Shown here in pieces: positions 44,800 to 56,759 of a stretch of 64,000 nucleotides of DNA. Numbering within the stretch: position 1 is the stretch's first letter; each line of letters begins with the position of its first letter. The notes beneath the pieces were generated by a model. It saw only the letters and a program-made list of their open reading frames with translations, made no database searches and was not told where the DNA came from. Source of the stretch: Monodelphis domestica (Eukaryota; Chordata; Mammalia; Didelphimorphia; Didelphidae); NCBI RefSeq assembly GCF_027887165.1, contig NC_077234.1:250886158-250950157 (forward strand). The letters run 5' to 3'. Position numbers and translations under genes: made by a program.

Positions 44800-46090
44800 A
44801 CAAGATAAGTATAAGTCAAGTTAAGGCTGCATGTTACCAGGCACAGAAATCAGACAATGTGGGCTAGTTCAGCTATAAGATAAGAGAAAGATCCATGTAG
44901 CAAGTGGCAGCTGAGCTGAACTTTGAAAGAAGATATGGAATGGGACAGGCAGAGATAAGGAGGGGATGGGTACCAGATATTGGGTGACAAGTGTGGAAAA
45001 CAGCTGAGAGGCCAGCCTGGCAATAGAGCACATGAGGAGAAATAATCTGAAATAAAGAAAGCTGAAAAAGTAGGTTGAAGTCAGATGGGAGGAGTTTTCA
45101 ATGGTGGGCCAAAGAACCTGTATTTTTATTCAAGAAACACTAGAACAAGTGAATGCTATGATGAGAACTGAGCCTTACAAAGATTATTTTTGCAGTCTGC
45201 GAAGAATGAATAAAAGAGCAAGAAATAACTGGAGGCAAAGAGAACTATTTTGACTTTAGTAAAAAGTTGTGCTGCTGAGATGAAATCATGAGTGGAGAAG
45301 AAGGGATAGTTGAAAGAAACGTCAAATTGATGGGACTTGGCAACCAGTTGGCCATGAGAGAGCTGTAAGGGTCAAAGATGATTCGAGTGTTTTGAACCTG
45401 AATTAAGAGGGGGCAGTATATTAAACATCAATTTAAATATTGAAAGAAGGAATGGATTTAAGGTAAAACATTATGAGTTGGATTTTGGTTTTGTTGAATC
45501 TCATGTGCTAATGGGACATCCAAGAAGGGATATTTAGGAAAAAGTCAATGGTAAGTGTCTGGAGCTCAGGAAAAAGACTTGTACTCAATACATAAATGTG
45601 AGATTCATATGAATAGAGCAAATAAATGAATCCTCTGGAGTTGAGTAGAACACTAAGAGGAAATGTAAAGAAAAACTAGGACAAATTATAGAGCATCATA
45701 GGACACTATAGCAGCATCCAGGAGATGCATGTCAAACTAGCAAAGAAGACTGAGGAGAGGCTGAAAGGCTTTCAAGAGGAGAACCACCCAAGGGCAGTAT
45801 CACAGAAGTCAAGGTTAGAGAGTGCCTGCAGTCAGCACTGGCGAAGGCTAGAGAAAGATCAACTGAAATGAGGGATGGAAAAGGCCATACGATTTAGCTG
45901 TCAAGAGATCCCTTGTAACATTTAAGAGGAAAATTTCAGTAGAATGGTAGACTCAGAAGCCAGAATGCCAAGAGATTAAAAAGTGAGTGAATTGTAAGGA
46001 AGAGGGGGCAGCAGAATTGATATTACTCTTTGTCTGGGTTTAGTAGTGAAAGGGACAAAAGAATGACTGCTCTATGATAGCTTGAGGGAA
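44800..46090 (-). mobile_element. L2 LINE, long decayed copy
   Basis: About 1.3 kb follows reversed L2 from the 3' region into ORF2. Landmarks in order are GAGCTGAACTTTGAAAGAAG, GGTCAAAGATGATTCGAGTG, GAGTTGGATTTTGGTTTTGT, AATGGGACATCCAAGAAGGG and CTGGAGCTCAGGAAAAAGAC, then a worn ORF2 region to about 46060. The complement codes for the CR1/L2-clade reverse transcriptase, here with many breaks. Confidence 0.7.
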
Positions 46091-47147
46091 AGGAAGGATC
46101 AACCAAACCTATTTAATTATTTATTTGTTCATTTTTGAGTGTGAAGAGACCTAAGCCTTACCTGTAGAGAGTTCCACAGGGAACAATTAGATGGAAAGAG
46201 ATTAAAGATCAGAGAGAAGAATGCTTGATGGGACAAACTGCAGAAAGGACTATGAGTTGAGATTAGTTAACATAAATTTGTCAAATCTATTCTGTGCTTC
46301 CTTCCAGCAGTATTCAGAAGTTTAGGAGTCAAAGCATTGGAGTGACTTAGCATTGAAGATTTGTCTGTGATGAATTAAATTATAAATCTGCCATTTTGAA
46401 TTTTGGATCCTTTCCCTCTACTTCTACCCTCTGGATCCAAAATAGAATTCGAATCCCTCATTTACTTGAGAGTTTTCCAGATAACTTGTAGACTCAATAA
46501 TCACAGCTGCTAGTTTTTTCATTATCCTAGACTATGGATGGTCTGGCCCTAGTGTCTTAACTTCATCAAGATTCTTTTATTATCTCTTCAACTATCTAAT
46601 TGATGATTTCATGCTATCTTTTTCAATCCAAAGTTTTCTTAGGTGAAGAAATCAGATGCAAAATAACAATTGAACTACTTTACCTAAAATATTTCTCCCT
46701 TGTTCTTCTAGGTCCCTGAAATTGTTCCCTTTTCTCTAGTTCTCCCTGCTTTGTCCTGGTTTACCAGGAACAAATGAATTAACCAAATGCTATGATTGTC
46801 TTTGCCCTCTAGATTGTTTTGATTTCTTCATCAGTCTCAGTAACTGATGCTTGGGCTCCTGGACCACTAAAGGCCACGTGACTTCAGGGTTATACGTCTC
46901 AAGACATCACGGTGCCACTTTTTGAGTGTGCCATCTCCAGGCTGCCACCCACATGAACTTTCCCAGAACAATAAGTCACTTTCTGCTCTGCTTGGTAGAG
47001 CTCCTATTTGGAATTCTGCTTCTTTCCCATTTGTGGAATCTTAAGAGTAGAATTAGAGAAATCCTCAGAGACATACGATCAGGTCTGCACTGTTAGTAGA
47101 ACCTTGGCTCAGGTTTCATCTCTACCTTTAATCTTTACATAAACTTC
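46091..47147. other. Repeat-poor stretch
   Basis: No named repeat or gene. The part 46850-46990 is CpG-containing (GCCACGTGAC, TATACGTC, TCACGGTG) with an E-box CACGTG at about 46876, but there is no other regulatory evidence. Confidence 0.4.
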
Positions 47148-47157
47148 CTCAAGTCTT

Positions 47158-47213
47158 TTTTTTTTAAACCCTTACCTTCTGTCTTGGAGCCAATACTATG
47201 TATGTATATATGT

Positions 47214-47256
<43 letters not shown>

Positions 47257-47405
47257 AGGCAGAAGAGGGGTAAGGGCTAGGCAATGGGGGTCAAGTGACT
47301 TGCCCAGGGTCACACAGCTGGGAAGTGTCTGAGGCCAGATTTAAACCTAGGACCTCCCGTCTCTAGGACTGGCTTTCAATTCACTGAGCTACCCAGCTGC
47401 CCCTG
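47158..47405 (-). mobile_element. Marsupial tRNA-headed SINE with internal (TA)n expansion
   Basis: A complete minus-strand copy, T-tail at left, flanked by a perfect 10-bp target duplication CTCAAGTCTT (47148-47157 and 47406-47415). The usual TACTGTGTATTGG segment of the tail has turned into a TATG/(TA)n run (47201-47253), adding roughly 40 bp to the unit. Confidence 0.95.
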
Positions 47406-47448
47406 CTCAAGTCTTAAATAGTCAACTCACTATAAGAGCTTACCCAAG

Positions 47449-47658
47449 ATATAGACTCTAAAGGATCATCCTAGTGCAAATATCAATAATATGGAAATAG
47501 GTCTTGATCAAGGACACATGTAAAACCCCGTGGAATTGTGTGTCAACTATGGGAGGGGATGGGAAGAGGGAGGGAAATAACATGAATCATGTAATCATAG
47601 AAAAATATTTGAAATTAATTAATTAAAGATTTTCAAAAGTGAAAAAATTAATTAAAAA
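47449..47658 (+). mobile_element. Short 5'-truncated L1 insertion with target-site duplication
   Basis: About 210 bp of L1 3' terminal sequence (GACTCTAAAGGATCATCC, ATATGGAAATAGGTCTTGATC, GGGAGGGAAATAACATGAATC) ending in AATTAATTAAAAAAA. A 15-bp duplication AAGAGCTTACCCAAG lies at 47434-47448 and 47659-47673 (the first two As may belong to the tail). The intact duplication and low wear make it one of the youngest L1 insertions here. Confidence 0.93.
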
Positions 47659-47749
47659 AAGAGCTTACCCAAGTTACACCAGTGGTTCAAACAAAATGAG
47701 TATCCAGCATACAAACTCTCTGTGCTTGGTTATGCATTACTTTTCTTAA

Positions 47750-47895
47750 CCTCACTTTCCACCTTAGTAACAAATTTAAGACAGAGGAGCAAGGGTTAGG
47801 CAAATGGAGTTAAGGAAACTACCAAAGTCACACAGCTTTGACGTGATATGAACCCAGGTCTTCCTGACTCTAGGCTCTCTAGCTGGCTCTATAAA
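47750..47895 (-). mobile_element. Decayed SINE
   Basis: GCAAGGGTTAGGCAAATGGA, AAAGTCACACAGCTTTGACG and GAACCCAGGTCTTCCTGACTC are the reversed core and head of a tRNA-headed SINE, more diverged than its neighbours. Confidence 0.65.
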
Positions 47896-48429
47896 TTACT
47901 TTCTGAAAGTGACTCACTCTGTTGTCTATAGTATGACTGTTGTTCCCAAATGCTTGCTTTTTTCTTTCTACTTCCAAAGTAATAATTCTTTTCATTAACT
48001 GTGAATTGTATAGCCATCCTTGCTTTTGCTAAATAGAATAATCCTATTTATTTTCCTTTTTGACATTTGAATCCCTGCTTCACTTTCCTCCTGTTCTTGA
48101 CTTCCACCTCATCCCTCCTTCTTGGAATCCTGGCTATCAGTTCATTGGCATAACTAATATGATAGCCACACTCTGTGACAGTGACAATTGACCCCTTCTC
48201 TTTGCACAGATGCATGTTCTGCTCAACTTTCAGGAGTTGGGTTGATGAGCCCCGGCTACCATTCTCTCTGCAGGAAGCATTTCACTATAATCTCTACTTT
48301 AAAATCTTTAAATTATGTGCTAAGTATTGGGCTAGTACTGGAGATGAAAAATTCTAAGGACAAAACACCACCTTTACATTCTAAAGGGAAAACAAGGAGT
48401 CATGGCACCATATTTGCTTAAGTTGAGTC
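47896..48429. other. Unassigned stretch
   Basis: No confident repeat or gene. Two overlapping 60-77-aa ORFs (48175-48357 and 48188-48421) have no known motif. Confidence 0.35.
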
Positions 48430-48670
48430 CATTTAACATCATTAATTATTTTCTATGTAGTAGACACTATTCTAAGTATTGGGTATACAAAGAAAGGCAA
48501 AGCACTCTCTATTCCTAAAGGAGTGAAAAAAAATCAGAACTATATATAAATTAGCTACATACAGGATAATTTGGAGATAATTACAGAGAAAAAGCACTAG
48601 CAGGAGATGAAGAAAGGCTTTTTTTCAGAAGGCAAAACTTGAAGGAAATGGGGGAAGCCAAGAAGTGGAT
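48430..48670 (-). mobile_element. L2 LINE 3' fragment
   Basis: GACACTATTCTAAGTATTGG then GTATACAAAGAAAGGCAAAG and CTACATACAGGATAATTTGG match the reversed L2 3' end well. The element appears to continue at 49816 after an opposite-strand L2. Confidence 0.75.
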
Positions 48671-48699
48671 ATAAGGAGGGAATCTGTTTCTACCCTTAT

Positions 48700-49815
48700 C
48701 ACGCAATAGAAATAGCTCTTTCCAGAGTTACTAATGATCTTTTCATTGTCAGATCTAATGGCCTCTTCATAATCCACATCCTTCTTGATTTCTCTGCAGC
48801 TTTTGATGCTGTTGATTGTCCTCTTCTCCTTGATACTCTCTTCTCTCTAGGTTTTTGTTGACAGTGTTCTTAGGGTTCTCTTCCTATCTACTCCTTCTCA
48901 ATCTCATTTCTGGATCTTCATCCAGGTCATGTCTGCTAACCCAACTGTAGGTATTCCACAAGGCTCTCTCCCAAGACCTTTTCTCTTCTTCCTTGATATT
49001 TTTTTCACTTAGTGATCTCATCAGTTTTAATTATTATCTATGCTGATGATTCTCAAATTTTACTTAACTTCTTTGCAGACTCCAGATTCATATCTCTAAT
49101 TACTTATTAGACATCTTATCTGGATGTCCCATAGACTTCATTTAAAACTCAACATGTCCAAAGCTGAATTCATTAACGTTCCCCCCCAAACCCTCCTGTC
49201 TTCAAAATTTTTTTATTACTTTTGAGAGTACTGTCTTCCTTCTAGTCTCCCAGGTTTGCAATTCTAGGTATATTTAACTCCTCACTCTTTCTGATTCCCC
49301 AACCCTATATTTAACCTGGTATTACTGAATATAAGGGAAGGGAGGAAAATAGTGTCTGGGAAATACTGATCTTATTATACCTATGTACTCTGAAATACAG
49401 TGACACTGGTCCTCTTTGGACAAGATACTTCATCTCCTGATTGGGGGCTTTTTCATTGACTATCCCCACTTGGTTAGAATCTCTCTCTCTCTTCATTTCC
49501 ACATTCCACATCCTGGATTCTCTGGCTTCCCTTCAGTCCAGGCTAAAATCCCATCTCCTAGAAGAAGCCTTTCTTTAATCCTTTTAATTCTAGACACACA
49601 CTCTTTCTCTCTATACGTTATCTCTAATTTATCCTGAGAATAACATATTTGTATATAATTGTTTGTATGTTTTCCCCATTGGTCTTAGAGCTTTTTGCTA
49701 ACAGAGACAGGTTTTATTTATTTATTTTTTGCCTCTATTTGTATCCAAAGAAATTAGTACAGTGTCTGGAAATAGTAGGCCTTTAATAAATATTTATTAT
49801 CTGACTGATTGCCTG
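48700..49815 (+). mobile_element. L2/CR1-clade LINE, RT C-terminal half to 3' end
   Basis: Sense-strand RT relics occur in order: TTGATTTCTCTGCAGCTTTT (the 'LDFSAAFDT' region), CTATGCTGATGATTCTCAA (the catalytic YADDSQ codons, about 49038), and CTCAACATGTCCAAAGCTGAA (LNMSKAE). The 3' UTR follows, with CTAAAATCCCATCTCCTAGAA and AATAAATATTTATTATCTGAC and a short CTGACTGATTG terminus. Frames are broken. Confidence 0.8.
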
Positions 49816-50500
49816 GAGGTCAGGGGAGAGGTTATGACTGGATAAACAGAACTGAGAATTATGTGAGTGGCTATGATAATTGAGTCCTAGGGAGCTGCTG
49901 AGAACATCAAACAAAAGAGAATAGTGGGAGAAGAGGTCCCAAAATAGAACCTGGGGCAATATCCAAGGTTAGAATGCACAGCCTTGAGTATGATCCATGA
50001 AAGGACACTGAGAAAAGGTCATACAATTATGAGGAATTAGTAGAGATCCCTGCTATAAAAGCCAAGAGAGAAGAGAGTTAAGGAGGTGTTAAAAGACAGT
50101 AGAGTTAACAGTGTTAAAGACAGTAGAGAAATCAAGAAAGATGAAGATTATGAAAAGAACATTTGATTTGGCAATATGAGATCACTGGTAACTTGAGAGA
50201 GCAGTTTCATTTGAATGACGAGGTTGGAAGTCAGACTACAGAAAAATAATAAGATTGAGAGTAACTTGTGCGTGAAGGCACTAATTGTATAAACTTTTCT
50301 CAAGTTGTTTAGCTCCGAAAAGGAAGGGAGTTCTAAGATGATAGAATCATGTGAGTCCTTTTTAAGGATGGGAGAGACATGAACATGTTTGTAGACTACT
50401 AGTAAGGAGGCAGCCAGGAGACAGAGAAAGATTAAAAATAAGTGAAAGGAAGAAGATGACGGAGGAAACAAATTACTAGAAAACATGGTAAGAATATAAT
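49816..50500 (-). mobile_element. L2 LINE ORF2 fragment
   Basis: CTGGAGGTCAGGGGAGAGGTT and later TGAAAAGAACATTTGATTTGG and GAGCAGTTTCATTTGAATGA are reversed L2 ORF2. It begins exactly where the sense L2 ends, so the sense copy probably inserted into this one. Confidence 0.65.
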
Positions 50501-50720
50501 TGAGGGCAGAAAACTGGGAAAGACCCTATGCTAATGGTGACACTTGAACTGAGTCTGGAAAGGACTAAGGATTTTAAAAAGGTGGGAAGTTAAAACCTTA
50601 TACACATAGGGGACAATCTCTGCAAAAGCATAGCATTAGGAGATGGAATGTTTTACATAGGGAAGAGCAACTAGGACAACTAGTTTGGAACTAAGAAGTA
50701 ATGGAAGCCATATTTAAAAT
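50500..50720 (-). mobile_element. L2 LINE 3' fragment
   Basis: CACTTGAACTGAGTCTGGAA then GCAAAAGCATAGCATTAGGAG follows the reversed L2 3' region, out of order with the preceding ORF2 piece, so it is a separate copy. Confidence 0.55.
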
Positions 50721-51009
50721 TTCTTTTGAATTATTTTCCATATCCTATTTAGATAGTTGTTCTCATTAACTCCACTTTTTAGTTAATAAAACAGCAATGC
50801 AATGTCTCTCTGAAAAATGACACAATTTTTTAATTAATATTGTTTTATACACACACATACACTTTGAATTAAACTATCAGTTTCTTAAAGGTAGTGCCTC
50901 TGTTTTCTTTGCAGTCTCAATCTTATTCTAGAAACACTTTACAATGCTACATTCTTCTTTCTGTGGGTGACCAATACATGTTAATTACAAATACAAATCA
51001 ATAACCCAG

Positions 51010-51515
51010 ATGATCCCAGAAAAAAACAAGATGAGCACAGGAAAGACGTATGAAGTGATGCAAAGTGAAGTCAGAAGAGTCAAGAGAACGAAGCACACAG
51101 AAACAACAATAATATAAGATGCTCAATTGTGAATGGCTTAACTATTATAAGTAATGCAAGGATCCAAGACAACTCCAAAGGACTCATGATGAAAAAGGCT
51201 ATCCATTACCATAGAAGGAACTGATGAAGTCTGAATGTAAATTGAAAAAAAAACTACTTTTCACTTTATTTCCTTCAAGAGTTTTATTCTTATATAAGCA
51301 AGATGTGTTTCCTTTCACAACATGATGAACATGGAAATATGTATTGCATGACAACACATGTATGCCCTATATCACATTATCTGCTGTCTCAGAGAGGGAG
51401 GAGGGGACAGAGGGGTAAAGAGGGAGAGAAAAAGTATTACTATCAGAAAATGATTGTTAGAAATTATATTTACATGCGACTGGGAAAATATAATAAAAAA
51501 TTTAAAAATCCATTC
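51010..51515 (+). mobile_element. L1 3' end, sense orientation
   Basis: The L1 3' end reads GATGCAAAGTGAAGTCAGAAG, GGATCCAAGACAACTCCAAAG, GAACTGATGAAGTCTGAATG, TTTCACAACATGATGAACATG and ATGTATTGCATGACAACAC, ending TTTACATGCGACTGGGAAAA. It is a 5'-truncated copy without an obvious target duplication. Confidence 0.85.
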
Positions 51516-51519
51516 AACA

Positions 51520-54500
51520 AAAAAAGGAAAAACACGGACAAAAACCAAAATGACCCTGACCTCCAGAAACTTTTATTCAATTAAGGAAATATAATATGTT
51601 CACAGATAAATGAATGTGAAGTGTACACAAGGTAATATAAGAATTTTAAAACAAACAATGGAGAATTGGGAGTGGGATTCAAGATAGACAAATAGAAGAA
51701 AGTAACACCTTTATTGTAGGAGGGTGTTTTGTGACTTCGCTGAAGTATGATGGAGTAGAAAACCATTATTTGATCAATAAATCAGTCAAAATAATCATAT
51801 AAGGATAACTAAGGACAAAAAACCTTTTCCCTCAGGAGGTGTATTTTGTCTGATCTAATTGAAGAATTGACTAAAGAAGCACCAAAACATCATTCACTTT
51901 GCTTTAAGAGATAATCACAATGACTCCTAGCAATTCTGAGAAGCCCCTAAGGAAGGAAGGATCCTGATTCATTTATGGAAACCTAATGCCTTTGAGTGAA
52001 AAGGGCATTAGATCCTAAAATTAATAATATTTCAGGGTGTGTTTATATATATATATATGCTAATTGCTTGTCAAGTGAATCTAGTAGCAGGGAAGATCAT
52101 TATATAACAATCCAAAGAAAAAGTGAGGATTCAGTCTCTAAGAGTCCTTATATGCCTCTTGAATTATCAGTAAGTACTATAAATGCATTTCTTTGGCAAA
52201 GTCAAAGGGAAGTACCTTCTGAGTGTACACCTTGATCATTTATCAGCTCTTGGAAGTGGAAATAGAGAAGTAGAATATATATTTCATTTCCTTTACCAAT
52301 TTTTTTAGTCCTTTGGATCTTCCATCATCAGACTGTTGTATTTTTTTTTTTGGTTATTTTTTGAGAATTCCTTTGTTATGTATTGGAGGCTCTTTTACTG
52401 GATTGTTTCAGGTAACTGGAAGTTTGGGGCAAACACACTGAGAACTAAGGTAATGGGAAAAACAGAGTTCTTTCTTCTCCTCCCACCCAATTCTGCTATC
52501 TTTTCAGTTGGATTCAAGTAGGGATTCAGAATTGGTAAGTTGACTAAAGTTTTTAACAGACAAATCACTCTCTATAATACTGGAAACAGGGATTTGTTTT
52601 AAAGGAAAGATGGGTAATGGAATTTATATGGGAGAGAGGGAATTTAGGATTTCCCTAATCTATTATGTATTCAATGCTAAGTAAGTATGATTGAATAGTT
52701 TTTAAGGGATATTGATAGCATCTTGAAATCTTCAGAGCTGTATCCTAAATCTTCCAAGGAAAAGCAGATAACCAAACAGGTAGAGACAATTCTCTCTAGC
52801 ACCTTCTTCCTTAGATCCAAGAAGAGAAAAAGAAGCTACTCAAACACTTTCTGAGCCAACTTATTCAAACTGCCTCTTCTAGGTCACATTCTTCTCTGGA
52901 ATTTTCCTTGATGGACACAGGCTTCCATTCATTGCAATCTATTTTGCAAAGTTTTCTCTAGCAATGATTCCTTACAGTTATACAATGCATAATACAAAGG
53001 ACAGGACTAGATACATATAGTATAAGTACTCCAAAAGTATTTATTTCACTTGGTAGAGAGCAATAGGCTTTTATTTTTGTAAAATAATAATGTATATACA
53101 TTAAATTTAAAATTTCTCTAGCAGAGTCTATGCTATTTGATGGAAAGGGTTATATATTTAATTTATCTTTATATCTGTTGAAACTACCACAAGATCTTTC
53201 ACTTCTTTAATAAATATTTTTCAACAGAATTAAATGTGACTTATGATGAACAGTTCCACTAGTTAGTTCATTAATAGTTTAAAAGCATAAAATATTCATT
53301 TATTCCTTACCTCATTCATGTATCAAGCATTTATTTGGTATTTTCCATATAATTAGGAAGCTTTTTGCTATGGTGTAAGGGTGACAAAGGACATAGGGAT
53401 TAGGTTCTTGTTTTAAAGAATCCAACAATCTAGTGGAGAAGATAATTTGTGAATACAGATGATTATAAAATAAAATAAAACATGCAAAATATATGGAGAA
53501 AATACAATCACATTGATGTAGGAATTCCAAAGAGGAAATACATTTGTGACAATTTCTTCAGGATAAATCCAACAGATAGTCACCTCATTCATTATAGATA
53601 TCTTCCAATTCTAAAACACTTTTAGTTTTGTTTTTTAACTTTATACTAAAATATTTCATTTCTCACTGGAAAGCTGAGAAAGGTGAAAAAACAATCATTT
53701 TAGAAATAGAGTATCTCTATTCTTCTAGAACCATTCTAGCTAATTTTGAAGTGGTTCATGACCCGAAGATTGGCCAGTGAATATTGCATTGTTTTCATCT
53801 GTAACAATGGACAAAGACCATTGTAGGATTCAGAATAGTATGGCTTCAGAACTCTTTTTTTCAGTTTGGTATTAGCATATTCTTGAAGCCACTTCCTTCT
53901 GCCCTGGTCCACATTTCCTTCCTGGCATGCAGCTATAAAATATTCTAACTATGTAGACTTCTGGCTTCTCAAACTTACTGGGTATCCAAGACCATTTGAG
54001 TTTCCATATCCTGGTGACTTATTTACTGGTCATGTTTCCAGATGGAGAAGAGGAAAATTGTGTCAAGAATAGCTGGGTGCCACTGTATCACTATTGTATA
54101 TCCTTGGATAAAGTAAAATTATTTTGTTAAATGTTCAGCGAATTCCTAGTTTCCCATTTTGTTCCAATACTGAACCTGAACTAAGAGGATTGTGGGGTTA
54201 TAACCAAGTCTTCAATTGGGATAGTTTGGAAACCTTTATTCTAGCACTTTATGTGCAAAAAGAAATAAACATTATTTATGAGGGATAATTCACCTTTCTA
54301 TTCTTATTTGTTGGAAAAAATGAGAAGATGTTTTCTATGATGCTAAGCCATTTGTATTATGTTTGAGCCTGGTACAAAATGATATTGACATTTATACCAA
54401 AATCATTAAAAGAATACTTTCTATAATGTCACCATCAGGCATTGCAACAGCAGTGGTTGTTGGAATAGATCCCTTAAGAAAAATAACATGGACAAAACTT

Positions 54501-55455
54501 GATAAATAGATAGCAACAAGAAGCCATTGGATTTATAATTTATTAGCAATAAACAAAGGATGATTTTTATAAATAATTTTTTAAAAAACAGCACACATTA
54601 TATAAGACGGGCAAATATACTGGTATGAAGCAGATTCCAGGTTCTGTAAACACATGACACAATAGGCAACAAGAAGTCTGTGAGGGGCTAATAAGAATGA
54701 TTTTGTAGACTTTGTTCTCTGATTGCTAGATAAAAATGTTGATCTTGCCAGGTGAGTTCCATAAACCAGATAAATGAGTTATTTTCCCTTCAATAGGAAA
54801 AAATATAAATAATTTCTGAGGTCTTTGGAATGTGGTTCATCTAAAGATCTTGAACTCCCTGAACCTTGATTATGATAGTCTTCATTTGTAAGTGTTTTAG
54901 AGTCTGTTAATAAATAGTCATGGAATTCATATTCTCATTAGTTATGCTGATAAAATTCCCAGACATGAACAATTCAGTCAATCACTTTGTCTGTATGATG
55001 TTGGACGTCTGATTACTTGGACACCTGCAGATTTGGTCTTATTTCAGAGTTAACACTCAACTAATCACCTGAAGTTGCTTCTTTTCATCCCTACATTCCG
55101 ATCTCACAAAGACAGAGCTAGTAATGCTAAATTATATTTTCTCAGATCCTAAATGAACATTTGGCCTCCAGATCACAATTAGGGGACATTTTAGTACTCT
55201 ATTTTCATCAACCACCTTTATCATTATAGTGTTTCTAAACCTTAGAGCAAAAATCTACTTAACGTTTAGGTACTGCATTTCTTGACTTTTGCAGACTTCT
55301 CACAGACTGTTTATTCATAGCCTAAGAAAGAAAAATCTTCTTACACAGTTTATGGTCATAATGGTGAAGTTTGCTTAAAAAATAAAAGAAAAAATGTTTT
55401 ATAAAATATCACAAAAATAAAATAAGCTATTATCACAAATGGGCCCATTATTTTT
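51520..55455. other. Longest repeat-poor tract (about 3.9 kb)
   Basis: AT-rich, with only a probable reversed L2 scrap at about 53310-53560 (TATCAAGCATTTATTTGGTAT, CAACAATCTAGTGGAGAAGA) and a short (TA)n at 52045-52058. No ORF longer than about 80 codons has a recognisable domain. Parts such as 53690-54060 and 54900-55300 look like single-copy sequence. Confidence 0.45.
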
Positions 55456-55837
55456 AGTATTTAATTTGTTATTTATTTATTAACATTCTTTTCATTTAAA
55501 ATCTTGAGTTCCCAATTCTCTTCCTCCTACTTCTTCCCCTACTGAGAAGGCAAGTAAAATGATATTATTTGTTCATGCGGAATCATGCAAAACATCTTCA
55601 TACTAGCCATATTTTTTAAAGCAGGAAAAATAAAGTACAAAAATTATGCTTCGATTTGCACTCAGAATTTATCAGTTCTCTCTCTCTGGAGGTGGATAGC
55701 ACCAGTCCTTTGAATTGTCTTGAATAATTGTATCAAAAGTAGCAAAGTCTTTCACAGTTGATCATCATTACGAATTACTGTTACAATGTCCAATCATCTC
55801 CTGGTTCTTCTCACTTCACTTTGTATAGTTCATATAA

Positions 55838-55866
55838 GTCTTTCTTTCTTTCTTTCTTTCTTTCTT
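55838..55866. repeat. (TTTC)n at a SINE tail
   Basis: About seven TTTC units at the T-tail of the adjoining SINE, a usual fate of a poly(A) tail seen from the opposite strand. Confidence 0.9.
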
Positions 55867-56066
55867 TTTTAAGACCCTTACCTTCCATCTTGGAATCAAT
55901 ACTGTGTATTGGCTCCAAGGCAGAAGAGTGGTCAGGGCAAGGTAATGGGAGTCAAGTGACTAGCCCAGGGTCACACAGCTGGGAAATGTCTGAGGCCAGA
56001 TTTGAACCTAGGACCTCCCGTCTCTAGACCTGGCTCTCAATCCACTGAGCCACCCAGCTGCCCCCT
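55864..56066 (-). mobile_element. Marsupial tRNA-headed SINE
   Basis: A full-length minus-strand copy from ACCCTTACCTTCCATCTTGG to GAGCCACCCAGCTGCCCCC. It is well preserved and sits in the L1 at 55460-56745. Confidence 0.95.
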
Positions 56067-56420
56067 CCATATTTTTCTGAAACCATCCCCTTCATCACTT
56101 TTTATAGCACAATAACATCCCATCACAATAATATGCCACAACTTGTTCAGCCATTCCCCAGTTAATGAACATCCCTCCCTTAATTTATATTTCTTTACCA
56201 CCACAAAAAAGAACTGCTGTCATATTCTGTACATGTATGTCTTTACCCCCCTTTTTTCTAGATCCATTTGTGATACAGACCTACTAATGGTAATTTTGGA
56301 TGAAAGAGTATAGAATTTTGTAACCTTTGTTTCCAATTATTTTCCAGAATCTGTGGAATAGTTTACTACTCCATCAGCAATTGATCAACTGTATTTCCAA
56401 TATCACCTCCAGCATTTGCC

Positions 56421-56621
56421 TTTTTTTTTTAACCCTTACCTTCTGTCTTGGTATCAATACTGTGTATTGGTTCCAAGGCAGAAGAGTGTTAAGGGCTAGG
56501 CAATGGGGGTTAAGTGACTTGCCCAGCGTCACACAGCTGGGAAGTGTCTGAGGCCAGATTTGAACCCAGGACCTCCTGTCTCTAGGCCTGGTTCTCAATC
56601 CACTGAGCTACCCAGCTGCCC
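56421..56621 (-). mobile_element. Marsupial tRNA-headed SINE with perfect target-site duplication
   Basis: A full-length minus-strand copy, T-tail at left, flanked by a perfect 12-bp duplication CCAGCATTTGCC (56409-56420 and 56622-56633) of L1 sequence. It is well preserved. Confidence 0.98.
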
Positions 56622-56759
56622 CCAGCATTTGCCATTTTTGATAGGTAAAAAATAGTTTTGATTTCTTCCTTCCCCAAACTGCCTGTTTATGTGCTTTGAT
56701 CATTTATCAATTGTGGAATGGATCATATTTTCATATATATTTACATGACAGTTTCATAT

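Larger units (their letters stand above)
55460..56745 (-). mobile_element. Antisense L1 3' segment with two SINE insertions
   Basis: Reversed L1 3' UTR (CTTGAGTTCCCAATTCTCTTC) and ORF2 C-terminus (GCCACAACTTGTTCAGCCATT, TTCCAATTATTTTCCAGAATC) run with SINEs at 55864-56066 and 56421-56621. L1 resumes after each. Confidence 0.87.
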
